From assembly GCF_003399625.1 (NCBI RefSeq), contig NZ_NBXA01000006.1, forward strand, positions 61,767 through 125,766: DNA of 64,000 nucleotides. The letters run 5' to 3'. The position numbers and the translations under genes were made by a program. Below are positions 8,376 through 15,754 of the stretch, piece after piece. This DNA comes from Subtercola boreus. Lineage in GTDB: Bacteria > Actinomycetota > Actinomycetes > Actinomycetales > Microbacteriaceae. Numbering within the stretch: position 1 is the stretch's first letter; each line of letters begins with the position of its first letter. The notes under the pieces are model-generated. The model was given only the letters and a program-made list of their open reading frames with translations, ran no database searches and was not told the DNA's origin.

Positions 8376-9740
8376 GTGAAATACGCACAGACAGTCCTCG
8401 ACCTCGTCGGAAACACCCCGCTCGTCCGCCTCAACACGGTCACCGACGGCATTGCGGCGACGGTGCTCGCGAAAGTGGAGTACCTCAACCCCGGCGGCTC
8501 GTCGAAAGACCGGATCGCCACGAGGATCGTCGACGCGGCAGAGCGCGAGGGCCTGCTGAAGCCCGGCGGCACCATCGTCGAACCCACCTCCGGCAACACC
8601 GGCATCGGCCTCGCGCTCGTGGCCCAGCAGCGCGGCTACCGGTGCGTCTTCGTGCTGCCCGACAAGGTGGGCGAGGACAAGCGCAACGTGCTCCTGGCCT
8701 ACGGCGCCGAGATCGTCGTCACACCGACCGCCGTGGCTCCCGAAGACCCGGAGTCGTACTACTCGGTGAGCGACCGTCTGGCGCGGGAGATCCCCGGCGC
8801 GTTCAAGCCGAACCAGTACTCCAACCCGAACGGTCCGCTCAGCCACTACGAGACCACCGGCCCCGAGATCTGGCGCGACACCGAGGGCAAGGTGACCCAC
8901 TTCGTGGCCGGCGTCGGCACCGGCGGCACCATCAGCGGTGTCGGAAAGTACCTCAAAGAGGTGTCTGGCGGCACGGTTCAGATCATCGGAGCCGACCCGG
9001 AGGGGTCGGTCTACTCGGGCGGCACCGGCCGGCCCTACCTCACAGAGGGTGTCGGCGAGGACTTCTGGCCGACCGCCTACGACCCGAGCGTGGTCGACAG
9101 CATCATCGCTTCGAGCGACGCCGAGTCGTTCGAGCTGACCCGTCGCCTCGCCCGCGAGGAGGGCCTGCTCGTCGGCGGTTCCAGCGGGTTGGCGGTCTCC
9201 GTCGCGCTCAAGGCGGCCCGTGACCTGCCCGCCGACGCCGTGGTCGTCGTGCTGCTGCCCGACGGGGGTCGCGGCTACCTCGGCAAGATCTTCAACGACA
9301 AGTGGATGCGCTCCTACGGGTTCACCAGCGAATCGAGCGAGAGCACCGTTCGCGACCTCATCGGTGCGAAAGACGGATCCCTGCCTGCCCTTGTGCATGC
9401 GCATCCGAGCGACACCGTGCACGACGCGATCGAGATCATGAAGACCTACGGGGTGTCGCAGATGCCGGTGCTGACTGCGGAACCGCCCGTGGTGATGGGC
9501 GAAGTCGTCGGTTCGCTGAACGAGGAGGCTCTGCTCGAACACCTCTTCAGCGGCGCTGCGGCCATGGGAGACACGGTCGGCACCTTCCAGGGAGCCTCGT
9601 TCCCTTTGATCGGCATCAACGAGTCCGTCGCCGCGGCGCGACAGTTCCTCGGTTCGGCGTCGGCGCTGATGGTGACCGACGAGGGAAAGCCTGTCGCCGT
9701 GATCACCCGGCAGGACCTGCTCAGTTTCCTGAGCGCCTGA
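8376..9740 (+). CDS. cbs: Cystathionine beta-synthase
   Basis: 454-residue PLP enzyme joining serine and homocysteine to cystathionine. The PLP lysine is in NPGGSSKDR near residue 44, the substrate loop is TSGNTG, and the phosphate-binding loop is GTGGTISGVG. After residue ~330 there is a pair of CBS domains (VHAHPSDTVHDAIEIMKTYG and the C-terminal ITRQDLLSFL), absent from plain cysteine synthases and often regulatory. The GTG start at 8376 fits the family N-terminus MKYAQTVLDLVGNTPLVRL. Neighbouring metB indicates a transsulfuration unit. Confidence 0.93.
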   Translation: MKYAQTVLDLVGNTPLVRLNTVTDGIAATVLAKVEYLNPGGSSKDRIATRIVDAAEREGLLKPGGTIVEPTSGNTGIGLALVAQQRGYRCVFVLPDKVGEDKRNVLLAYGAEIVVTPTAVAPEDPESYYSVSDRLAREIPGAFKPNQYSNPNGPLSHYETTGPEIWRDTEGKVTHFVAGVGTGGTISGVGKYLKEVSGGTVQIIGADPEGSVYSGGTGRPYLTEGVGEDFWPTAYDPSVVDSIIASSDAESFELTRRLAREEGLLVGGSSGLAVSVALKAARDLPADAVVVVLLPDGGRGYLGKIFNDKWMRSYGFTSESSESTVRDLIGAKDGSLPALVHAHPSDTVHDAIEIMKTYGVSQMPVLTAEPPVVMGEVVGSLNEEALLEHLFSGAAAMGDTVGTFQGASFPLIGINESVAAARQFLGSASALMVTDEGKPVAVITRQDLLSFLSA

Positions 9741-9861
9741 CCGCCGGGCAGGCCTACCCCACGCCAGACTGACCCGCCGGGCCGGCCGGCCTGCGCGCCT
9801 CAGCCTGACCGAAACCTGAACCCCCACGAATAATCGCGCCCACCCGAGCGTTAGGAATGCC

Positions 9862-11016
9862 ATGCCACGCAAACAGCACTTCGAGACCACAGCCATCCAC
9901 GCCGGGCAGGAGTTCGACCCCACCACAGGTGCGATCATCCCGCCGATCTACCAGACCTCCACGTTCGTGCAGGACGGAATCGGCGGTTTCCGGGGCGGCT
10001 ACGAGTACGCCCGTGGCGGCAACCCCACGCGTACGTCGCTCGAGACGCTGCTCGCCGCGCTCGAAGGCGGAAAGCACGCGTTCTCGTTCTCGTCCGGGCT
10101 GGCGGCGGAGGATGCCCTGCTCCGGGCGGCGCTCGAACCGGGCGACCACGTGGTGCTCGGCAACGACGTCTACGGCGGTACCCACCGCCTGATCAACACG
10201 ATCCACAAGAAGTCGGGCATCCTGAACGACACCGTCGAGATGATGGACCTGCACGCCGTGCAGAAGGCCGTCGTGCCCGGCAAGACGAAGATCCTCTGGC
10301 TCGAGACGCCGAGCAATCCGCTGATGAAGATCAGCGACATCGGGGAACTCGCCGAGATCGGGCACGCGGCCGGGGCTCTGGTCGTCGTCGACAACACCTT
10401 CGCCTCGCCCTACCTGCAGAAGCCGCTCTCGCTCGCAGCCGACGTGGTCATCCACTCGACGACCAAGTACCTCGGCGGCCACTCCGACGTGCTCGGCGGT
10501 GCAGTCGTGCTGAACGACGAGGAGTTGGCGTCGAAGGTCGGGTTCCAGCAGTTCGCCGCGGGCGCGGTCTCCGGGCCGATGGATGCCTGGCTCACCGTTC
10601 GCGGGATCAAAACGCTCGCCGTGCGGATGGACAGGCACAGCGCCAATGCGCAGGCCATCGCCGAGCACCTGGTCGGGCATCCGGCGCTGGAGCGCATCTA
10701 CTACCCGGGCCTCGAGACGCACCCGGGACACGAGTTGGCGAAGACCCAGATGTCGGGTTTCGGCGGAATGATCTCGCTCGGGTTGAAGGCGGGCCCGAAG
10801 GCCGCGCGCAGGTTCGCCGAGTCGACCAAGGTCTTCCAGCTCGCGGAATCGCTCGGCGGGGTGGAATCGCTCATCGGCTACCCCAGCGAGATGACGCACG
10901 CGTCCGTCAAGGGCACCGCGCTCGAGGTTCCCGAGAACATCATCCGGCTCTCGGTGGGAATCGAGAACGTGGATGACCTGATCGACGATCTCGATCGGGC
11001 ACTGCCCCGGCGCTGA
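9862..11016 (+). CDS. metB: Cystathionine gamma-synthase/lyase
   Basis: 384-residue Cys/Met-metabolism PLP enzyme. The PLP lysine is in HSTTKYLGGHSD near residue 200; the N-terminal HAGQEFDPTTGAIIPPIYQTSTF and GGYEYARGGNPTRTSLE blocks are diagnostic. Sequence alone does not separate gamma-synthase (making cystathionine from an activated homoserine) from gamma-lyase (yielding cysteine); actinobacterial members are usually called metB and can do both. Sitting 120 bases after cbs, it completes a homocysteine-cysteine interconversion route. Confidence 0.92.
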   Translation: MPRKQHFETTAIHAGQEFDPTTGAIIPPIYQTSTFVQDGIGGFRGGYEYARGGNPTRTSLETLLAALEGGKHAFSFSSGLAAEDALLRAALEPGDHVVLGNDVYGGTHRLINTIHKKSGILNDTVEMMDLHAVQKAVVPGKTKILWLETPSNPLMKISDIGELAEIGHAAGALVVVDNTFASPYLQKPLSLAADVVIHSTTKYLGGHSDVLGGAVVLNDEELASKVGFQQFAAGAVSGPMDAWLTVRGIKTLAVRMDRHSANAQAIAEHLVGHPALERIYYPGLETHPGHELAKTQMSGFGGMISLGLKAGPKAARRFAESTKVFQLAESLGGVESLIGYPSEMTHASVKGTALEVPENIIRLSVGIENVDDLIDDLDRALPRR

Positions 11017-11040
11017 TCCCGGCTGCCGCGGCGGCGGGCG

Positions 11041-11289
11041 TCAGAGGTCGGCGTCGCCGTACGTAGACTCGTCGCTGTTGCGGCCGGACGACGCGCTGTC
11101 GGCGGCGTCGTCCTCGGGGTTCGCTTCGTCCTGCTTGTAGAAGATCTGCTTCTCGTCGACAGGGTCGGCGGTGCCGGCCGCGGACTCTTCCTCCTCGGCC
11201 TCCTTCCGCGCGGTGAATGCCTCCTGGCCGGGCACGTGGCGTGCCTCGTCGGGGAACTCGCTTGCCAGGAAGCCGGGGATGTCGCCCAT
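11041..11289 (-). CDS. Small acidic protein of unknown function
   Basis: 82 residues starting MGDIPGFLASEFPDEARHVPG. It is strongly acidic in its second half (EAEEEESAAG, DEANPEDDAADS) with no membrane segment or cysteine. The start at 11289 is chosen because AAAGGAGACAG lies 4-10 bases upstream; the frame continues upstream but becomes Arg/Gly-rich non-coding sequence. It is convergent with metB, separated by 24 bases. I do not recognise a family. Confidence 0.65.
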   Translation of the reverse strand: MGDIPGFLASEFPDEARHVPGQEAFTARKEAEEEESAAGTADPVDEKQIFYKQDEANPEDDAADSASSGRNSDESTYGDADL

Positions 11290-11357
11290 GATCTGTCTCC
11301 TTTGCGGGGTCACCCCACCGTAGGCCGACCTCCTCCGGCTCACAACCCACCCGCCCC

Positions 11358-11480
11358 CGCCCCGCACCCCTGCCTGCCTGCCTGCCCCGCATGGCGTTCC
11401 GCGCCCGTTTGTCGCTTCCGCCACTGTGCGCGGAGGCGCGGAAGCGACAAAGATGCGCGGAACCGAAGGGGTGCGGGGCG
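11358..11480. repeat. Large nested inverted repeat
   Basis: Three nested perfect arms share one centre: CGCCCCGCACCCC (11358-11370) with 11468-11480, GTTCCGCGC (11396-11404) with 11455-11463, and TTTGTCGCTTCCG (11408-11420) with 11439-11451. No gene lies across it. It could fold into a long cruciform or RNA hairpin between two minus-strand genes. A dispersed palindromic repeat (REP-like or MITE-like) is as likely as a terminator. Confidence 0.7.
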
Positions 11481-11496
11481 GAGTGCGGTGAGGCGA

Positions 11497-12474
11497 TCAG
11501 GCCGAGCGGGTGAGCCAGGCCGCCGCGCCGAGGAGGGGAGCGTCGTCGAGCAGTCGCGAGGCGGCGAGCTCGAGGCGGGCAGCGCAGGCGGGATCGGCTT
11601 CGGCGACTCCTGCCCGGAAGCCGGGCTCGAACAGGTCCCACGAGCGTGAGATCGAGCCCCCGGCCACCAGCACACTGGCCTCGAATGCGGCGAGCCACGG
11701 GCCGAGGCAGCGTCCGAGCGCGAAGAAAGCATGCTCGAGCACCCTGGTCGCGGCCGCATCGCCGGCGCGCATCCGGCCGGCGATCTCCTTCACGCTGGTC
11801 GTCTCGCCGGTCTCCCGGGCGAAGGCGGCGACGATCGCTCGGGTCGAGACCGTGTCCTCCAGGGGGCCGCCATCGACCTCGAGGAGGTGCACAGTGCCGT
11901 TCGTCGGTACGTCGGCGCGGTGCTTGATGGGGGTGCCGTGGTCGAGGAATGTGCTGCCGACGCCGGTGCCGAGCGTGATGCAGACGGCGCGATCGTGGCC
12001 GGAGGCTGCCCCGAACATCCATTCGCCGATGCCGTAGGCGCTCGCATCGTGCACGAATCGCACGGCAGACGGTTCTGCACCGAGCCGGGCGGCGAGCTCC
12101 CCGCGGATGTCGACCCCGGAGAGATTCTCGAACTTCGCGACGTTCTCGAAGGTGCCCACCCCGCGCTCATAGTCGAACGGGTCGGGCATCGCGATGGCCC
12201 AGGCCGCGTCGGCACGGGCGTCACCACCCGCTTGGGCGACGGCGTCGCGGCAGGCGGATGCCCAGATGTCGAGGATCTCCGTGCCTGCCCCGTGGGGGTC
12301 GGTGTCGGCGCCCGCCGACGCGACGACGCGGGCGCTGCTGCCGTGCATCCCGACAACGGCCGCGGTGATGTGGCTGCCACCGATGTCGGCGACGGTGACG
12401 AGCCGGGGCGCACCGCCGTCATCCTGCTCGGAGGGAGCCGTGTCGGCCAGCGGGAGGGGAGCGTCGTCGTTCAC
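11497..12474 (-). CDS. ROK-family sugar kinase-like protein
   Basis: 325 residues of the ROK/ASKHA fold. The phosphate-1 loop is VADIGGSHITAAVVG near the N-terminus, a candidate catalytic Asp lies in FVHDASAYGIGEW, and the phosphate-2 loop is LGTGVGSTFL; VAGGSIS serves as the adenosine motif. Most ROK kinases carry a CxCGxxGCxE zinc site after the phosphate-2 loop; here that place reads HLLEVDGGPLEDTVS and has no zinc cysteines. It is likely a sugar kinase, but the substrate cannot be named. Nothing in the flanking genes suggests one. Confidence 0.75.
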   Translation of the reverse strand: MNDDAPLPLADTAPSEQDDGGAPRLVTVADIGGSHITAAVVGMHGSSARVVASAGADTDPHGAGTEILDIWASACRDAVAQAGGDARADAAWAIAMPDPFDYERGVGTFENVAKFENLSGVDIRGELAARLGAEPSAVRFVHDASAYGIGEWMFGAASGHDRAVCITLGTGVGSTFLDHGTPIKHRADVPTNGTVHLLEVDGGPLEDTVSTRAIVAAFARETGETTSVKEIAGRMRAGDAAATRVLEHAFFALGRCLGPWLAAFEASVLVAGGSISRSWDLFEPGFRAGVAEADPACAARLELAASRLLDDAPLLGAAAWLTRSA

Positions 12475-12631
12475 CTCTCGACTCTAGCCGCAGTGCGTGA
12501 GCTGGCAGAAAGCACCACATCATTGTCATTTCTGCCATTCAGGCGGAGTGCTCCGGTCTGCCATGGTTGGGCCATGCCCCCAGAGGCAGCACCTCCGACG
12601 CCCCCGCCCCACCGATAAGGAAGGTCCCCGC

Positions 12632-13360
12632 ATGAGCCGCCGCTTCATCGACCTCAGCCACACGATCACCGAAGGCCTCGTCACCTACCCGGGCCTCCCT
12701 GCGCCCCGCTTCACGCCGCACCTGACCCGCGAGGACTCGAGGTCGAAGTACGCCGAGGGCACAGAGTTCGCGATGGACATCATCACGATGATCGGCAACA
12801 CCGGCACCTACCTCGACAGCCCGTTCCACCGCTACGCCGACGGGGGCGACCTCTCGACGCTCAGCCTCGAGACGCTCGCCGAACTGCCCGCCGTGGTCTT
12901 CTCGTTCCCCGCCATCGCCGGCGAGCAGACAGATGGTCCGTCTCCCGAAGACCAGTCAGGGCCCGGCTTCGACGGCCGGGGCATCACGGCGGATGCGTTC
13001 GGCACCGAAGATCTCCGCGGCACAGCCGTGCTGCTGAGCACCGGCTGGGACGCGCTCTTCGGCACCCCCTCGTATGCCAGTGGGTCGCCGTTCCTGACCG
13101 AGGACGGCGCGCGGCTGCTCATCGAACGCGACGTCGCGCTGGTCGGAATCGACTCGCTCAACATCGACGACACTGAGTCGGGCGGCGAGCGGCCCGCGCA
13201 CACGCTGCTGCTGGATGCGGGCATCCACGTCGTCGAGCACCTCACCAACCTCGGTTCTCTGCCGTTCCGCGGCGCGCGCTTCACCGCTGTGCCGCCGAAG
13301 GTGGCGGGCTTCGGCACTTTCCCGGTTCGCGCTTTTGCGACGGTGGACGGCCCCGCCTGA
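12632..13360 (+). CDS. Cyclase-family hydrolase (kynurenine formamidase-like)
   Basis: 242 residues of the cyclase family (COG1878), which includes KynB formamidases. The opening RRFIDLSHTITEGLVTYPGLP is typical. The family metal motif HxGTHxDxPxH is degenerate here: it reads NTGTYLDSPFH, losing two histidines but keeping Asp and the last His. It may bind metal differently or act on another amide or lactone. The ATG at 12632 follows AAGGAAGG with good spacing. Neighbouring genes are not tryptophan-pathway genes, so I do not assign kynB. Confidence 0.75.
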   Translation: MSRRFIDLSHTITEGLVTYPGLPAPRFTPHLTREDSRSKYAEGTEFAMDIITMIGNTGTYLDSPFHRYADGGDLSTLSLETLAELPAVVFSFPAIAGEQTDGPSPEDQSGPGFDGRGITADAFGTEDLRGTAVLLSTGWDALFGTPSYASGSPFLTEDGARLLIERDVALVGIDSLNIDDTESGGERPAHTLLLDAGIHVVEHLTNLGSLPFRGARFTAVPPKVAGFGTFPVRAFATVDGPA

Positions 13361-13483
13361 CCTTCCGCACGCGGTGTCGGCGGCCTCCCGTAGCCTTGTG
13401 AGCTGAGCACGGGGTCGGCGACGGGTCAGGATGCCCGGCCGAGCGACTCGGGCGCGGGCATCCTCGGGCGACCCTATCGCTGG

Positions 13484-14788
13484 GTGACTGTCGGGATGCT
13501 CGCAATGATCCTGCTCTCGGCGTTCGAGGCGCTCGCCGTCACGACGGTGATGCCGACGATCAGCGCCGAGTTCGACGGGGCGTCGCTCTATGCGCTCGCC
13601 TTCTCCGGCCCGCTGGCCGTCGGCGTCGTGGGGATGGTGGTCGCCGGCAACTGGTCGGATCGAACCGGCCCCCGCCGTCCCGTCTTCGCCTCGGTGATCT
13701 TCTTCGCGGGCGGGCTGCTGGTCGCCGGGCTGGCGACGAACATGGAGCTTCTCGTGCTCGGCCGGCTGGTCTCCGGGCTCGGTGGCGGCGGGCTCACCGT
13801 GGCGCTGTTCGTGCTGGTCGCCCGGGTCTTCCCCGAACGGCTGCACCCGAAGGTCTTCGCCGCCTTCGCCGCGGCCTGGGTCATCCCGTCTCTCGTCGGG
13901 CCGCTCGTCGCCGGTGTGGTGGCAGAGACCGTCGGCTGGCGCTGGGTGTTCCTCGGTGTGGTGGTGCTGGTGATCCTCGCGATGGGCATGGTCGTTCCGG
14001 TCATGCGCGGGTTCGAGGCGGTGTCGACGGGCGGGCTGTGGAAGCTGTCCCGCATCGTCTGGTCGGTGGTGGCGGCGTGCGCAGTGCTGGTTGCCAGCCT
14101 GTCGGGCCAGCTCGCCGACCGGTTGGACGGCACGGTCGTCTGGATGCTCGCGGTGGCCGCCATCGTGATCGCCGTCGTCTCGCTCCGAACCCTCCTCCCG
14201 CCGGGCGCCCTGCTGGCCCGGCAGGGGCTCCCCACGGTCATCCTGCTGCGCGGGCTGGTGTCGGGGGCCTACTTCGCGGCAGAGACGTACCTTCCCTACT
14301 TCTTCACGAGCCAGTACCAGCTGACACCGGCGTTGGCGGGGCTGGCGCTGTCGTTCGCCGGGCTCTCCTGGGCCGGGGCGTCGTGGTTGCAGGGCAGGTA
14401 CTCCGAGCGCATCAGCGACGTGGCGAGCATCAGGGCAGGCATCCTGCTGGTGCTCTTCGCGCTGGCGATCGTGCTCGCGTGTTCGATCTTCGCCCTCTCG
14501 CCGGTGCTGGCCATCGTCGGCTGGCTCTTCGCGGGAGCGGGGATGGGGGCCATGTACCCGCGACTGTCTGTCGCCATGCTCCGGCTCTCGAGTGTCACGA
14601 ACCAGGGCTTCAACTCCTCGGCGCTGGCAATCTCCGACTCGATCGGGGCGGCGTCGTCCCTGGCTCTGACGGCGGCGATCTTCGCGACGGCCGGGGCGGC
14701 GAGCGGCTTCTCGTTCACCGCGTGCTTCCTGCTGGCGACCGCTCTCGCCCTGGTGGCGCTCGCCGTGAGCGGGCGCGCACGCTCCTAG
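13484..14788 (+). CDS. MFS transporter (multidrug-type)
   Basis: Major-facilitator permease with about 12-14 hydrophobic segments and the loop motif GNWSDRTGPRRPV near residue 55. The GTG at 13484 gives 434 residues, but the frame stays open upstream and encodes GILGRPYRW directly before it, a stretch common at the start of this family. The true start may therefore lie further up; the only in-frame candidate I see is CTG at 13403. A drug or metabolite exporter is likely; substrate unknown. It stands alone on its strand before the nrd promoter region. Confidence 0.85.
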   Translation: MTVGMLAMILLSAFEALAVTTVMPTISAEFDGASLYALAFSGPLAVGVVGMVVAGNWSDRTGPRRPVFASVIFFAGGLLVAGLATNMELLVLGRLVSGLGGGGLTVALFVLVARVFPERLHPKVFAAFAAAWVIPSLVGPLVAGVVAETVGWRWVFLGVVVLVILAMGMVVPVMRGFEAVSTGGLWKLSRIVWSVVAACAVLVASLSGQLADRLDGTVVWMLAVAAIVIAVVSLRTLLPPGALLARQGLPTVILLRGLVSGAYFAAETYLPYFFTSQYQLTPALAGLALSFAGLSWAGASWLQGRYSERISDVASIRAGILLVLFALAIVLACSIFALSPVLAIVGWLFAGAGMGAMYPRLSVAMLRLSSVTNQGFNSSALAISDSIGAASSLALTAAIFATAGAASGFSFTACFLLATALALVALAVSGRARS

Positions 14789-14862
14789 TGGGGCAGGCCC
14801 GCGACACGCCCGGTGGTTCGGATGTCGGTGGTCGAAGTTGTCCTCAGACCACGGCGGTGCGG

Positions 14863-14871
14863 TTATCCACA
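14863..14871 (+). promoter_or_regulatory. DnaA box 1
   Basis: Perfect TTATCCACA, the bacterial DnaA-box consensus, in the 270-base gap before nrdH. It faces the second box on the opposite strand. Confidence 0.55.
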
Positions 14872-14951
14872 GATCGCCCCTGTGAGGCCTGAATACGCGG
14901 AATGGCCTGTGCACTCAGGGTGTTGAGAAGGTGTGGAAACTCCGCAGAAGC

Positions 14952-14960
14952 TGTGGATAA
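14952..14960 (-). promoter_or_regulatory. DnaA box 2
   Basis: TGTGGATAA, the exact reverse complement of TTATCCACA, 89 bases after the first box and 14 bases before the first NrdR box. Confidence 0.55.
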
Positions 14961-14973
14961 TTACACGGATGTA

Positions 14974-14989
14974 ACTACTTCATCTAGGG
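14974..14989 (+). promoter_or_regulatory. NrdR box 1 (distal)
   Basis: ACTACTTCATCTAGGG resembles the 16-base NrdR box (ACACTATATATAGTGT type). It lies 32 bases (three helical turns) before a second copy, the tandem spacing expected for NrdR repressor binding. Confidence 0.6.
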
Positions 14990-15005
14990 GTCTGTTCTGA
15001 AGCTG

Positions 15006-15021
15006 ACAACTAGATGTAGTG
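15006..15021 (+). promoter_or_regulatory. NrdR box 2 (proximal)
   Basis: ACAACTAGATGTAGTG is a good NrdR-box match with partly palindromic CTA/TAG halves, 42 bases before the nrdH start. Together with box 1 it would let the dATP/ATP-sensing repressor NrdR shut the operon. Confidence 0.7.
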
Positions 15022-15062
15022 TTGTACTCCTGTCACCGAGTTTGAAGAGAAAGGCGCAAAAC

Positions 15063-15296
15063 ATGGCAATCACGGTCTACACCAAGCCCTCCTGCGTTCA
15101 GTGCACCGCCACCTACCGCGCCCTCGAGAACAAGGGTCTCGAATACGAGATCTTCGACGTCTCGGTCGACGAGAAGGCCCTTGCGGCCGTCAAGGAGCTG
15201 GGCTACCTCCAGGCTCCCGTCGTCATCACCGACGACGACCACTGGTCGGGTTTCCGCCCCGACAAGATCGCCGAACTCGCTTCGCGCGTAGCCTGA
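15063..15296 (+). CDS. nrdH: NrdH-redoxin
   Basis: 77-residue glutaredoxin-like protein that reduces class Ib ribonucleotide reductase using thioredoxin reductase. The CxxC active site is CVQC at residues 12-15, and the WSGFRPDKI segment near the C-terminus is the NrdH signature. The ATG at 15063 follows GAGAAAGG. First gene of nrdHIEF behind the NrdR boxes. Confidence 0.95.
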   Translation: MAITVYTKPSCVQCTATYRALENKGLEYEIFDVSVDEKALAAVKELGYLQAPVVITDDDHWSGFRPDKIAELASRVA

Positions 15297-15352
15297 ATAT
15301 ATAAAGCGCCTGTGCCTCCCAGTCGCTCCGATCTCGGGGAGAGCAATCTCGC

Positions 15353-15754
15353 ATGGCTGATTTGGTCTATTTCTCCAGCGTCTCAGGCAACACCAGGCGC
15401 TTCGTCGAGAAGCTGGGCACACCGGCTCACCGGATCCCGCTCTACGCCAGCGAAGCGCCACTGAAAGTCGATGAGCCCTACGTTCTCGTGTTGCCCACCT
15501 ACGGGGGAGGGACGACCGGAGGCGCTGTTCCCAAACAGGTCATCAGGTTTCTGAACGACTCACACAACCGTTCCCTGATCAAGGGCGTCATCGCCGCAGG
15601 AAACACGAACTTCGGCGAGGCCTACTGTCTCGCGGGTGACATCGTCGCGCAGAAATGCAGTGTCGACACCCTCTACCGGTTTGAAGTATTCGGTACGCCC
15701 GACGATGTCGAGGCCGTCACAACAGGATTGGAAGAATTTTGGAAAGCACACTGA
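15353..15754 (+). CDS. nrdI: NrdI flavodoxin-like protein
   Basis: 133 residues. The FMN-phosphate loop is [15 protein letters not shown] at the start; LPTYGGG and [15 protein letters not shown] follow. NrdI supplies the oxidant that assembles the dimanganese-tyrosyl cofactor of NrdF. It begins after an AATCTCGC leader with a weak ribosome site (GGGGAGAG) and ends 16 bases inside nrdE, implying coupled translation. Confidence 0.95.
   Translation: MADLVYFSSVSGNTRRFVEKLGTPAHRIPLYASEAPLKVDEPYVLVLPTYGGGTTGGAVPKQVIRFLNDSHNRSLIKGVIAAGNTNFGEAYCLAGDIVAQKCSVDTLYRFEVFGTPDDVEAVTTGLEEFWKAH

Noticed and set aside
5243..8605. 1120-codon open frame on the minus strand
   Set aside because: It lies antisense to the permease and exporter genes and reads as Arg/Glu/Asp-rich sequence without motifs; typical high-GC shadow.
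12956..14914. 652-codon minus-strand frame
   Set aside because: Antisense to the cyclase and MFS genes; Arg/Gly/His-rich with no family features.
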